A stretch of DNA of 64,000 bases, from the NCBI GenBank assembly GCA_022009855.1, contig CP091727.1, forward strand, positions 186,001-250,000. Direction: 5' to 3'. Made by a program: the position numbers and the translations under genes. Within the stretch, counting starts at the first letter, position 1; each line of letters begins with the position of its first letter. The stretch is from Lentisphaeria bacterium (lineage in GTDB: Bacteria > Verrucomicrobiota > Lentisphaeria > Victivallales > Victivallaceae). This document shows, piece after piece, positions 20,709-30,746 of the stretch. The notes beneath the pieces were generated by a model, which saw only the letters and a list, made by a program, of their open reading frames with translations, was not told the DNA's origin and made no database searches.

Positions 20709-20727
20709 CGGCCTTTCGGGCCGTTTT
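20709..20727 (+). terminator. Terminator-like hairpin after the transposase
   Basis: CGGCC, loop TTTCG, GGCCG, then TTTT. Short stem, inside the right end of the IS; it could reduce read-through into pilin 1. Confidence 0.45.
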
Positions 20728-20820
20728 ACCGCCAAACAAAATTTTCTCAGCGTTTCCGCCGCAAATCAGGTTCCGGCTCGTCGCCGAGTCAACGTTTTTC
20801 TCTTATTTCGCACGAGTCAT

Positions 20821-20834
20821 ATACGGATAAGCAA
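20821..20834. promoter_or_regulatory. Right operator copy before pilin 1/GH1
   Basis: ATACGGATAAGCAA, a 14-base exact match to the LacI1 autoregulatory site at 18147-18160; its first ten bases are the right copy of the IS flanking repeat. It lies 50 bases before the pilin 1 start. No convincing -35/-10 pair is seen between the IS and the gene. Confidence 0.65.
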
Positions 20835-20884
20835 TTTTGAAAAGCAGAAACAAAAACCGATTCACCAACCCAAAGGAGGCTATC

Positions 20885-21619
20885 ATGCAATCGGAAAGAA
20901 GAAGATTTTTTACGCTGATCGAACTCCTCGTAGTGATCGCGATCATCGCGATTCTGGCGGCGATGCTGCTGCCGGCGCTGAACAAGGCCCGGGAGCGGGC
21001 GCGCGGGATTTCCTGCACCAACAATCTGAAACAGCTCAGCACCGCGCTGCAGCTGTACCGCTCCGATTACAACGACGATTTCTGCTTTCTGGAGCAGACA
21101 GGCTCCACCCCGGTTTATGTCTGGAGCTATTTCCTGAACGGGCAGAAGATCACCGGAGAGAATAAGATGTATTTCTGCCCCTCCCGCGACATGCCTCAGG
21201 GAAACATCTCCGTGGAATACTACACATACGGGTATGCCAATTGCAGCACTGACACTCAAAGTATCATGCCGTACCGCTGGGGAGAAATGCTCCCGCCCGG
21301 CGGCACCAGAACCTTTCGCATTCTGAACGGGAAAAGGATCACCCTGCCCTCCCGAACCATCATCTTCGCAGATTCCCGCAGAACAAACTCGGAATATAGC
21401 GGCTATCATCTGTCGTATCACTCCGGGTTGACCGTCGGCTTCTCCAACAATCACGGCCAGGGAGGAAACATCGCCTACTTCGACGGCCACGTCGCAACCT
21501 CCACGCCGCGCGAATACGGCAACCACGTCATCCAGTTTTACAAGGATGCCGTCAACAGAACCGTGACGGAAGTCTTTTACGTGAATCAAGTCGGATTTGC
21601 CTCCAAAGCGAACAACTGA
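20885..21619 (+). CDS. Pilin 1: type II secretion pseudopilin-like protein (H-X9-DG type)
   Basis: Intact, 244 aa from an ATG eight bases after AAAGGAGG. Leader MQSERRRF is followed by FTLIELLVVIAIIAILAAML, the class III prepilin helix with Glu5, then LPALNKARERA. The C-terminal NHGQGGNIAYFDGHVA is the H-X9-DG motif. The residue before the cleavage site is Phe, not the usual Gly. Such proteins are exported to the inner-membrane face and assembled or retained by type II secretion/pilus machinery. It lies 13 bases before GH1 and is surely co-transcribed with it. Role in delivering GH1 is inference. Confidence 0.9.
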   Translation: MQSERRRFFTLIELLVVIAIIAILAAMLLPALNKARERARGISCTNNLKQLSTALQLYRSDYNDDFCFLEQTGSTPVYVWSYFLNGQKITGENKMYFCPSRDMPQGNISVEYYTYGYANCSTDTQSIMPYRWGEMLPPGGTRTFRILNGKRITLPSRTIIFADSRRTNSEYSGYHLSYHSGLTVGFSNNHGQGGNIAYFDGHVATSTPREYGNHVIQFYKDAVNRTVTEVFYVNQVGFASKANN

Positions 21620-21632
21620 GAGAAAACTCCCC

Positions 21633-24600
21633 ATGAAAAAAATACTGAGCGCCCTCCTCGCGTCAACCGGCCTGTTCTGTTCCGCCGGAACCGCCCGGAT
21701 CGACCTCATCTCGGGGAATGCCGGACTGCGCGTGGTCTCCACCGCCGCCGGCGTCTCCGGCAAAAACATGAACTGGCTGCCGCCGGAAAAAGGCGAAGCG
21801 GATGCTCTACTTCCAGCAGCGCAACAGCTGCGACGAATGGTCAACCATGAAGTTCTCCTTCGCCGCCGACCGCGACACCACGGTGCGAATCACCCTTCGC
21901 GGTCCCTATCTGGTCACGCCGCAGAAGAAACGACTGCCCGCCGCAGTCTTCTACGATGAACTCCGCATCGACGGCAAACCCGCACCGAACGGCGGCTTCG
22001 AGCCCGGAGAAAACGCCGGGCGCCGCTGGAACCATCTCATGTCCGACCGTGGACTCGCCGCCGCCGGAAACGGCGTTCTGCAGGTGACATACGATGACGC
22101 GGAGACCTTCCCTCTGCGGGTCAGGGCGGGACAGCCGGTTCAAATTGAAGTGCTTCACCGGGATGCCGGTCTGCGCGAACCCGGGCAGGATGTGACGCCG
22201 CTTCCGCTGAAAACCGTCGCGAACCGCGCCTTCGCCGACCAGACCGCCGGAGACGGCAAAGGCGGCTGGACCGATCAAGGGGAACAGAGCCTGCGCGGAA
22301 TCGTTCCGCAACGCTCTTACGGCGGCATGGAGTTCGACATCCCCGCGTCCGGCAACGCCGTCGTCACGATGGATTCTCCGCACGACCGGACCGGCGTCAA
22401 AACCTTCACCCTCACGCCGGGGAGCGAGAAGAAATACGCCTTTCTCTATCTGCTTCACGCCGCGGCGTGGGTGGCCAGTTCCGGGGAAAAGCTCGGCACC
22501 GTCACCGTGCGGTACACGGACGGCTCCGAAAGCCGTTTCTCCGTGGAAAACGGCAGAAACATCTGTGACTGGTGGCTCATGACGGCGCTTCCAAACGCCC
22601 GGTCGGTCTACCTGCAGAACCGGGAAGAAGGGCGCGGCGGATTTCTGATGACCCGCTTCCCGCTCGACGCCAAACCGGTGAAGCAGGTTCGCTTCGATAC
22701 CCTCGGCAAAGGGATCTGGGTGATCGTCGGCGCATCGCTCTCCAGCCGCGACGTATCGGTCCAGACGAAGCAGAGGGAGTGCCGGTTCACCGCGCCGCGC
22801 TGGAAGAGGGCGGATATGCAACAGCTCGATCTCGTCGAAGGGTCCGCACTCGATCTGAGCGGAAGGAAACGGTTCTCGCCCGAAAAAGACGGCGCCATGC
22901 AAATTGACCGGAACGGGGCGATCACCTTCCGGACGCAGGAGGGGAAACCGGTCCGTCTGATCGGCTTCAACGCCTTCCCCAGCCTCTACCGGATGAAGGG
23001 GGCAAGCAGAGAGGAGATCCACCGGACGATCGACCGCTGTCTGGAGCAGGCGAAACGGATGGGGTACGACTATTTCCGCACCAATTTTCTCCTCGACCGC
23101 GATCCGTTTCAGGGGGCGGCGGCGGACTTCGAATTCAATCCCGAGTATCTCGACCGCCTCGACTATCTGGTCGCCGCCTGCCGCAGATACGGGCTCTACA
23201 TCTACGGAACTACCGCGAGCTATCAATTGGGGCGGAAGGAGTGGAACAGACCATTCCAGCAGCGGGCCGAACTCAAAACCAAAACTCTGTTCGGCGTCCC
23301 GGCACGCCGGGCGGAGTGGAAGACGCTTATCGTGAAACTCCTGACCCATGTCAACCCGTACACCGGAATCGCGTACAAGGACGATCCGGCCTTCCTCTGC
23401 TTCGAATTCTACAACGAGCAGGAGATCAGCCTGCAAAGTCTGCTCCGCGCGCCAGAGAGTTTCCCGGCGGAGACGCTGGCCTTCATCAACGCGAAATTCG
23501 TCCGTTTTCTGGAGAAGAAATACGGAACGGCGAAAGAACTTTCCAAACGCTGGGGGGTGACGGTCCGGAACTTTCCGGAAGTGAAATTCCATTCCGACAG
23601 GTTCACCGGCAACCGGGCCTTCACCGGCGACTGGCAGCTCTTCTGCATGGAAAACGCCGCCGAATGTCTCGACTTCTTCAACGGCGTCATGCGGGAGATC
23701 GGCTGCGACAGGTATATTTCGCAGTACAACTTCCTCCCGTCGATCGGATTTTCCAGAGTGCGGGCGGAGAAAACCCACCTCGTTTCGATGAATACCTACT
23801 TCCGCCATCCGTCGAAGATGATGAGCAGGGGTTCCGTCGTCCGGCAGGAGAGTTCTCTGACCGGCAGCGGCAGCGAATATTTCAAGAAGGCGGCCACCTG
23901 CCGGATCGCCGGGATGCCGCTCTTCGTCACCGAATACAACCACTGCTACTGGAACCGGTATGAATATGAGGGAGGGATCTTCTTCGCCGCCTACAGCGCG
24001 CTGCAGAGTTTCGCCGGAATCACCGTCCACCAGAGCCCGGTGATGGAGGAGAACCGGCCGCTCCGGCTGGAGAACTTCCGGGTGGCGACCAGCCCGACCA
24101 AGCGGGCGAACGAGTTCCTCGCGATGTCGCTCTTCCGCCGCGGTGACGTGCAGAGTTCGCCGCACCGGGTGGAACTGCTGTTCCCGGCGGAATTTCTGGA
24201 GGACGGCAACGCCGGGGCGGGCGCGGTCAACACGAGCCAGGCCGCGCTCGCGTTTCTCACCGGAATCACCCTGCGCTTCCCCGAACTCCCGGCAAAGGCG
24301 GAGAACGGGCCGGAACTCTTTTCTGCCCGAACAATCCGCGACAATTCACTCCGGAGCCTGGTCCAGCTCGGTGGAGGGCAGCGTTTTCGGCAACCTCGCC
24401 GACAGCGTCGCCAAACTGCGGACCGCCGGAATTCTGCCGAAAAAACAATCCGACCGACGCCGACGCCCAGTGCTTCGTCTCCGACACCGGGGAGCTTTCG
24501 CTCGACACCAGAGCCCGGCGGCTGAAGGTCATCACTCCGAAAACCGAAGCGGTCATTCTGAAACCGGACGATACCAACATTGCACTCCGCCGGCTGACCG

Positions 24601-24965
24601 TGCACTCCGTCGACACCGGCTGCGCCGCGGCGGTCACTTCGCTCGACGACCTCCCGCTGGCAGAGAGCCGCCATATGATGTTCGTGCTCAACACCAATTC
24701 CGTTTCGGAGGGTCTGGTGCTCTCCGGCGACCGCAGCACGCTGATCGAGCCGGGGAAGAACGCTCCGCCGCTGATGGAGACCGCCCGGATCCGCGTCTCG
24801 CTCCGGTGCGACGGAAAGAGCTGGAAACTCTATCCGCTGAGCCTGAGCGGCGAGCGCCGGAAACCGCTGCCCGTCACGCAGCGGAACAATCTTCTCGAGT
24901 TCCGGATCGACACCGGCTCCCTGCCCGACGGCGTCACCCCCTTCTTCGAGCTGATTCAAGAGTAG
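21633..24965 (+). CDS. GH1: large secreted glycoside hydrolase, TIM-barrel (three frameshifts)
   Basis: About 1109 aa after removing one base each at 21785-21789, 24319-24322 and 24440-24445. Signal peptide MKKILSALLASTGLFCSAGTA, then beta-sandwich regions (DGKGGWTDQGEQSL), then a barrel starting VRLIGFNAFPSLYRM with LLTHVNPYTG, CFEFYNEQE (probable acid/base Glu) and PLFVTEYNHCYW (probable nucleophile Glu), as in clan GH-A. A beta-rich C-terminal domain follows. It is paralogous to the gene at 41595-44895. Substrate unknown. Downstream of pilin 1 and, originally, of the LacI1 operator; ended by a terminator at 24988-25011. Confidence 0.78.
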
Positions 24966-24987
24966 AATCTCCCCTTCATCACGCCCC

Positions 24988-25011
24988 GCCCCCGGTCAAA
25001 CGGGGGCTTTT
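24988..25011 (+). terminator. Rho-independent terminator after GH1
   Basis: Stem GCCCCCG / CGGGGGC with a six-base loop GTCAAA, directly followed by TTTT. Ends the pilin 1-GH1 transcript. Confidence 0.85.
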
Positions 25012-25106
25012 GTCTCAGCCTGCCTCTCCACAGCAGAATGCAGACGGGGTCATTCCCGCCCCCTTCTTCCAGGATCAACTTTTTTTTTTTTTTTTCGAAA
25101 CAGCTC

Positions 25107-25158
25107 TTGACATCCTCCGCGGGATATCGTATAATATAGTATCTGAAACGTTTCAGAT
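25107..25158 (+). promoter_or_regulatory. Promoter and perfect LacI operator of the LacI2 operon
   Basis: TTGACA (25107-25112), 17 bases, TATAAT (25130-25135), full consensus. ATCTGAAACGTTTCAGAT at 25141-25158 is a perfect 18-base palindrome with central CG placed over the expected transcription start, so LacI2 very likely represses its own operon. Confidence 0.88.
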
Positions 25159-25187
25159 TTCAAAAAACAGCGGCAGGAGGCTCGGAG

Positions 25188-26216
25188 ATGGTTTCGATCA
25201 AAGATATTGCCAGACATACCGGTTTCGGGATATCGACCGTCTCCGCCGTACTGAGCAATAAGGCGGGAAATCTCGGGATCAAGCAGGAAACCTGCCGGAA
25301 GATCCTCGATGCCGCGGAGGAACTCGGATACCGGCGCAACACGATCGCCGCGCAGATGCAGTCCGGGCGTTCCAGAACCCTGATTCAGTTTCTCCCGGAT
25401 TTCTATGGGGACTATCTCTTCCAGAGCGTGATCATGACGAACATCACCGCGTTCAAATTCGGTTACACGACCAGGGAAATCGTCTACAGCCGGAGTTGTG
25501 ACTTCCGCAAACTGATGGACAGCGCCATCGAACAGCGACCGGCGGCATTTCTCGCCTGGAATGTGCAGGGGCCGAGGCTGGAAATTCTTCAGGCCGATTC
25601 GCATCGATATCGCATCCCGCTCGCACTGCTGGATATCGATGCGGCGGATGCGGAATTCTGCGTGCTCACCGATGATCTTTCCGGAATCCGCCTGGCAGTG
25701 GAGCACCTGTACCAGCTCGGCCACCGCCGAATCGTTCACGTCACCACCACCCTGAAAGCAAGGTATGCGAAACATCGTTTCAACGCATATGAGCAATGTT
25801 TGAAGGAGAAGGGAGTCGTACTGGAAAAATCCCTCTGCTACCATGACCATCTGGCCACCACCCCGGACAAGTTGATCCAGTACGTGCAGATGCTCGCCTC
25901 GCTGCCGGAACCGCCGACCGCCATCACCTGCGGAACAGATTACATCGCGCTCAAACTGATGACGCTTCTGCCCCGTTTCGGATTCCGGATCCCGGAGGAT
26001 ATCTCTCTCGTCGGCTTCGGCGGCCTGCCCCTCGCAAAGATCATGATTCCCCAGCTGACGACCGTTGATCAGTCGCTGGATCAGCTCGGCGCACACGCCG
26101 TGGAAAACATGGTTCGTCTCCTGGATGGAGAATCCATTCCCCCGCGCATCTGTCTTCCGACCACTCTCACAATCGCACAAACGACAACTCAACCCCAAAG
26201 CAGGAGAGCACTATGA
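25188..26216 (+). CDS. LacI-family transcriptional regulator 2
   Basis: Intact, 342 aa. HTH MVSIKDIARHTGFGISTVSA with hinge GYRRNTIAAQMQSG, then a sugar-binding sensor core ending DISLVGFGGLPLAKIMIPQLT. The ATG follows a GGAG site. First gene of the operon LacI2-pilin 2-GH5-flavoprotein; its TGA overlaps the pilin 2 ATG (ATGA), so the regulator and the pilin are translationally coupled. The palindrome at 25141-25158 is the likely binding site. Effector unknown, probably a sugar freed by the GH5 enzyme. Confidence 0.93.
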   Translation: MVSIKDIARHTGFGISTVSAVLSNKAGNLGIKQETCRKILDAAEELGYRRNTIAAQMQSGRSRTLIQFLPDFYGDYLFQSVIMTNITAFKFGYTTREIVYSRSCDFRKLMDSAIEQRPAAFLAWNVQGPRLEILQADSHRYRIPLALLDIDAADAEFCVLTDDLSGIRLAVEHLYQLGHRRIVHVTTTLKARYAKHRFNAYEQCLKEKGVVLEKSLCYHDHLATTPDKLIQYVQMLASLPEPPTAITCGTDYIALKLMTLLPRFGFRIPEDISLVGFGGLPLAKIMIPQLTTVDQSLDQLGAHAVENMVRLLDGESIPPRICLPTTLTIAQTTTQPQSRRAL

Positions 26217-26936
26217 AACCGATTCCGGCACAGAACGAAATGTGGAGGCAAAATTTTACTTTGATTGAACTTCTGATCGTAATTGCGATCATAGCGATTC
26301 TTGCGTCACTTCTGCTTCCGGCCCTGAATTCGGCGCGAGGGAAGGCGCGTCAGATCAAATGCGTCAATACTCTGCGCATGTACGGGCAGGCGGGCAGCAA
26401 CTATGCAGGAGATTTTGACGACTTCTGGTTTCCCCGTACAACAAAGGTTCCGGAAAAAACCACAGCAACCTACTTCATCAACGTACCGCTCATCCGAAGC
26501 AAATATCTGAACGTCGACATCAAGAAATACAATGCCGACGGCTGGCTGCCTCCCACCATACTCTGTCCCTCTCCTCCGCCATGCAGAAGGAATATTCTTA
26601 CGGCTGCTACTTTTCCAACTCTTACGGCATCACCTACAACGGAACGGATGAAAACCCGGTCGGTTCCGGCTTCCGCGGTTACCGGCTGCCCCGCATCCGG
26701 AAGCCTTCCCGCTCCATGGCAATGGCGGATGCGCAGGATTACCTGATTTATCAGACCAACTATCTGGAATACATCAAAAGCGTGAAGGCGTACCGCTCAA
26801 TCCCGGCAACGGAATGCTGGCATATCGGCATGGAGAAAGCTTCAACGGCGTTTTCTTCGACATCCATGTGGAAAGCCTCCGTTTCCCTGAGTTCAGCAAG
26901 CGGAAGATCGAACTCATGTATCCGCTGAATCCCTGA
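26213..26936 (+). CDS. Pilin 2: pseudopilin-like protein (two frameshifts)
   Basis: About 241 aa after adding one base near 26578 and one near 26826. Leader MKPIPAQNEMWRQN precedes FTLIELLIVIAIIAILASLL; the residue at -1 is Asn instead of Gly. Corrected C-terminus HGESFNGVFFDIHVESLR is a variant H-X9-D motif with Ile replacing Gly. It overlaps the end of LacI2 by four bases and precedes the GH5 enzyme by 43 bases. Confidence 0.85.
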
Positions 26937-26979
26937 ACCTCACACAACCAAATCACTTTTACCGAAAGGAAAATCTCTG

Positions 26980-29223
26980 ATGAAATCACGCGGCTTACTT
27001 CTGACGCTGCTCTGCGCCATGACACAGATGAACGCCGGCACGCTTCCCGACGGCACGGTGCTCTTCGCCGAATCCTTTGACGAAGTGAAACAGTGGAGCT
27101 GCGGAGCGTTTGCAACTGCGGTACAGAACACCATGACCATCCGCGCTGGGACCTCGGCACACCGGGACAGCGGAAATGGTGAAATTCTGGAACAGGATGT
27201 GTTCGGCGACCAGACCCGCGCAACCACCGACAACTATACGATTACCCGCGGGATCCACTCCTTTCTGAAAGAGGCGAAAGGATATGAAGCGGAATTATCC
27301 TTCGAAGCGAAAGCCGACGATGTGCCGCGCCCGGCAAAGCCATGGGAAGGAATCCGTATCGCGCTCAATTACGCCACGGAAGTGGACAACTATGCGGATT
27401 CCTACAACGGTCTCTCCGGCACCTTCCCATGGAGGAGCTTTCGTCTGAAAACCAGAATTCCCGCCAATCTGACCAGCGCATCACTGACGATCGGCATTCT
27501 GGGGAAGCAGGGATCGGTCTCCTTCCGCAACGTGAAGATCACCGTCACGGGACCGCCGCGCGCCTCCCTCTTCCGCGCCGATGCGCCGCCGCCGTACAAG
27601 GGGCACGATCTCAAGGCGCTGCGCGGTTTCAACACCTGCGACAACATTCTCAAAGACGACAGAATCGGCAAAGCGGTGAAAGAATGGAACGTCAATCTTC
27701 TGAAACTGCATCTGCATCTCAAGCAAATTCCCTTCGGCCTCCCGGATGCCGAACTGGAGAAACATCTCGAACCGACCTTCCGCAAGTGGGACAAGGCTCT
27801 TGAAGAGGCCGGTCAGGCCGGTACCTTCCTGATCTTTCAGGCCTTCGCCCCCTGGCGGGAGAAGAATGACTGGGCTCATTCGGATCTGTTCTACACGCGC
27901 CCCGGTTATGCGGAGTACTTCGTGAAAATCTGGGAAAAAATCGCCGCACGTTACAAAGGAAACCAGAGAATCCATGCGTTTGAACTGCTCAACGAATCCT
28001 GTCTCCGAATCGAAAAACAGCCGGGATTTCCGGATTATGAAGAGTTGATGGAGCGTACCGCGCGAGCCATCAATGCGATTGATCCTGAACGTACGATTCT
28101 GGTGCAGCCGGAAGAGTGGTTCGGCTGCCGGGCGTTTGAGACGCTGCGGCCGATCCGGGCGAAGAACATCGTTTATGCCGTTCATTTCTACCTGCCCTTC
28201 CCCTATACGCACCAGAGAATCGGCAAGGGGAGAGCACAGCAGATCACCTACCCGGGGGAGTGCCAGGGACGTTACTGGGATAAATCCATGTTGCGCAAGG
28301 CACTTCAGCCAGTGCGGGATTTTCAGAAGGCTCACAATGTCCACATGCTTGTCTCCGAATTCAGCGCGATCGCGTCCGCGCCGAACCGGGAGAAGTATCT
28401 GAACGATCTCATCGAGTTGTTTGAAGAATACAACTGGGACTGGACCTTTCACGCCTATCTGGAGTTCTACGGCTGGAGTCCGGATTACGTTGCCGCACCC
28501 GGTTACGAACAGAGGAAATGGACCGATGCGAAATCATGGATTCCCCGGCCGGACAATCCGGCGGCGAAGGTCCTGAAGCGGTTTTTCCATGAAAATGAAC
28601 TCCGCTGGGAAGCGTTTGACCGGGCGAAATTCGACCGCGAATTTTCTCCCTCTCCCGGAGCCGCACATTCCGGAACGGTCTTTGTGACAGCCGACGCGGG
28701 AAATGCGCTGCGTCCGGAGCCCATGCGCGACCGGCCGGGAAGCTGCACACGTCCGACGTGGAACCGGAAAGCGGTCTGGGCGGTCACGCCACAGCTCCCC
28801 GAGGAGAAATGGGTCCCCTTCTCCTTCGCCTTCACTCCGGAAAAGGATGGGGAAATCACCCTGACTCTCCTCGTCAACGACAGCGTAGATCGGGCGAATA
28901 AAACGAAAACACCCTGCACTCTCGCCTGGGATGACCTCTCACTCGACGGCGCCAGTCTCGTCAACGGCGGTTTCGAACTGCGTGACGCCAAAGGCAGATA
29001 TACCTCCTGGCCGTGGATCGGTGGCGGCACCTTTCAGCACGAGACCATTTCGCCGCGCAACGGGAAGAGGATGCTGGTATTGAAGGGGAAACAGCAGGCG
29101 GCGCAGCGCAGAATCAAGGTGAAAGGCGGCAAGAAGGTGACCTTCCGCGGATTTGTGCGCGTAGTCGGAAACGCCGGAGACGATTCGAAAATTTTACGGC
29201 AACCATCTTCGAAACAAAACTGA
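26980..29223 (+). CDS. Secreted GH5-like glycoside hydrolase with flanking carbohydrate-binding-like domains
   Basis: 747 aa, no break seen except that the last dozen residues look irregular. Signal peptide MKSRGLLLTLLCAMTQMNAG, a beta-sandwich of about 170 residues, then a GH5-type barrel: LLKLHLHLKQIPFG, IHAFELLNESC (acid/base Glu), YAVHFYLPFPYTHQ and MLVSEFSAIA (nucleophile Glu). The C-terminal region LAWDDLSLDGASLVNGGFEL resembles CBM4/9-type modules. Placed in an operon with LacI2, pilin 2 and a flavoprotein. Likely an endo-acting glucanase or mannanase; the substrate cannot be told from sequence alone. Confidence 0.82.
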   Translation: MKSRGLLLTLLCAMTQMNAGTLPDGTVLFAESFDEVKQWSCGAFATAVQNTMTIRAGTSAHRDSGNGEILEQDVFGDQTRATTDNYTITRGIHSFLKEAKGYEAELSFEAKADDVPRPAKPWEGIRIALNYATEVDNYADSYNGLSGTFPWRSFRLKTRIPANLTSASLTIGILGKQGSVSFRNVKITVTGPPRASLFRADAPPPYKGHDLKALRGFNTCDNILKDDRIGKAVKEWNVNLLKLHLHLKQIPFGLPDAELEKHLEPTFRKWDKALEEAGQAGTFLIFQAFAPWREKNDWAHSDLFYTRPGYAEYFVKIWEKIAARYKGNQRIHAFELLNESCLRIEKQPGFPDYEELMERTARAINAIDPERTILVQPEEWFGCRAFETLRPIRAKNIVYAVHFYLPFPYTHQRIGKGRAQQITYPGECQGRYWDKSMLRKALQPVRDFQKAHNVHMLVSEFSAIASAPNREKYLNDLIELFEEYNWDWTFHAYLEFYGWSPDYVAAPGYEQRKWTDAKSWIPRPDNPAAKVLKRFFHENELRWEAFDRAKFDREFSPSPGAAHSGTVFVTADAGNALRPEPMRDRPGSCTRPTWNRKAVWAVTPQLPEEKWVPFSFAFTPEKDGEITLTLLVNDSVDRANKTKTPCTLAWDDLSLDGASLVNGGFELRDAKGRYTSWPWIGGGTFQHETISPRNGKRMLVLKGKQQAAQRRIKVKGGKKVTFRGFVRVVGNAGDDSKILRQPSSKQN

Positions 29224-29244
29224 ACTCATCAGGAGATCAATCCC

Positions 29245-30554
29245 ATGATTGGAAAAGAGGAATTCAACCGTCTCCCGGTTTCGGGAGAATATGATGTCGT
29301 AGTCGTCGGTGGCGGGCCGGCGGGATTTTCCGCGGGATTTGCCGCCTCCGCCCGCGGCATGAAGACTTTGATCGTGGAGCAGTTCAATTCGCTCGGCGGA
29401 GTGGGCGGTGCCGGCGGCCACGGGTGTCTGGCCCGTTTCGAACCCTGGAAGCAGCAGGAGCGGATCGTCGGGGGAATGGTGTGGGAGGCGACACAGCGCA
29501 TGGTCCGGGCCGGCGGAGCAAATATCGAGATCGGCCATGCGGTTTTCTTCGATGTGGAGACCTTCAAGAAGGTTCTGGAAGAGATGGCGGAACACTACGG
29601 GTGCGGCCTTCTCTACTACACACAGTTCACAGACGTGTTCGTGGAAAACGGTAAAATCGCCGGTCTGGTCATTCAAAACAAGAGCGGCCGTTCCGTAATC
29701 AAGGCAAAGATTTACGTTGATGCCAGCGGAGACGCCGATGTCGCCGCCTCCGCCGGAGCCCCGTTTGAGTACGGGGATGAAAACGGCATCTGCCAGCCCA
29801 TGACGCTGATGTTCACCATCGGCGGAGTCGATTGGCCGCGTGTATGCGAATTCCGCAGAGGATACTCCGCGAAGCTGACCGAGATCTGGAAGATCGCTCA
29901 GGAGAACGGGGATATGCGTCCCTTCCAGAAGGAGATCATGGGCTGGTGGCATACGGATACCCGGCCGGATCAGCTCGGCGTGAACTTCACTCACATCAAC
30001 TTCGTGAGCTCGCTCAAGGCGGAGGATCTGACGGCGGCCACGCTGGAAGGACGCAAGCAGGTTTATGAAACGATCGAGGTTTACCGCAAATATATTCCCG
30101 GCATGGAAAACTGTTACCTGCTTTCGACCCCGGCGACCGTCGGGATCCGTGAATCCCGGCGGATCATCGGCCGCTACGTGCTGACAGTCGAAGATGTAAA
30201 GGGAATGCGGGAGTTCCCGGATTCCATCGGGTACGGCTCCTCCTTCATCGATGTCCACGGCAAGCACGGACCGGGAATGGCGTCTGAAACCTGGTATCCC
30301 CCGCCGGATTCAAGTATCAACTGCCCTATCGAATCCTTCTTCCGCAGAAAATCGACAACCTGCTGGTGGCCGGCCGGTGCGTAAGCGTCACTCACGAAGC
30401 ACTGGGCAGTGTGCGTTTTATCGTTCAGTGTGCGGTTACGGGGGAAGCCGCGGGCACTGCCGCCGCTCTGGCAATCGCAGACAATGTGTCGCCCGCGCAG
30501 GTCGATTACGACAGATTGAGGGCAGCTCTTACCGACCGGGGCTGCATTGTATAA
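29245..30554 (+). CDS. FAD-dependent oxidoreductase, FAD_oxidored type (frameshifted)
   Basis: About 436 aa. YDVVVVGGGPAGFSAGFAAS binds FAD, FNSLGGVGGAGGHG follows as in the FAD_oxidored (PF12831) family, and the C-terminal NLLVAGRCVSVTHEALGSVR continues after adding one C at 30298-30302. It starts 21 bases after the GH5 gene, so it probably acts on the same substrate, for example oxidising a released sugar or removing an unusual group. No signal peptide is seen, so it is cytoplasmic. Reaction unknown. Confidence 0.78.
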
Positions 30555-30590
30555 ACCCCCTTTCCGCCGCTGAACTCATCTCTTCCGGCT

Positions 30591-30614
30591 GCCGGGGGGA
30601 AACCGCCCCCCGGC
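30591..30614 (+). terminator. GC-rich hairpin after the flavoprotein, weak terminator candidate
   Basis: Nine-base stem GCCGGGGGG / CCCCCCGGC with loop AAACCG. No T run follows directly (the nearest is about 30 bases on), so termination is uncertain. It sits between the LacI2 operon and the next promoter. Confidence 0.45.
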
Positions 30615-30666
30615 CCCGACCATGTTCTGAAACGGAAAAAATTCCTGTTTTTTTTAACTCCGGGTA

Positions 30667-30724
30667 TTGACTTTCTCCAATTGATCGGGTATAATTAAAA
30701 CAAGCTGTCCGATGGCTGTCCGAT
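30667..30724 (+). promoter_or_regulatory. Promoter and direct-repeat operator of the GntR operon
   Basis: TTGACT (30667-30672), 17 bases, TATAAT (30690-30695). GCTGTCCGAT occurs twice, at 30704-30713 and 30715-30724, a spacing of 11 bases, one helical turn, just after the start site. Probable binding site for the GntR protein itself. Confidence 0.75.
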
Positions 30725-30746
30725 AGATAAAAAGAGGTGAAGCACG

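Larger units (their letters stand above)
19180..20820 (+). mobile_element. Insertion sequence, about 1.64 kb, DDE transposase
   Basis: Boundaries come from the ten-base direct repeat on both sides and imperfect terminal inverted repeats. The left end ATGTGTTCTGCGTAATGCG and the reverse complement of the right end ATGACTCGTGCGAAATAAG agree at 12 of 19 positions. The single gene inside encodes a transposase. Non-coding ends: 19180-19314 holds a small hairpin CGACT-TTTG-AGTCG; 20612-20820 holds a terminator-like hairpin at 20709-20727. The IS family (IS4/IS5/IS1182 superfamily) is not resolved; a ten-base duplication would fit IS4-like elements. Confidence 0.75.

Noticed and set aside
21841..24165. 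774-codon open frame on minus across GH1
   Set aside because: Shadow of the plus-strand hydrolase; composition is Arg/Glu/Gly-rich without domains.
25080..25095. Run of 16 T before LacI2, considered as a terminator tail
   Set aside because: No stem lies directly upstream; the real terminator of GH1 is at 24988-25011. The run length may also be unreliable.
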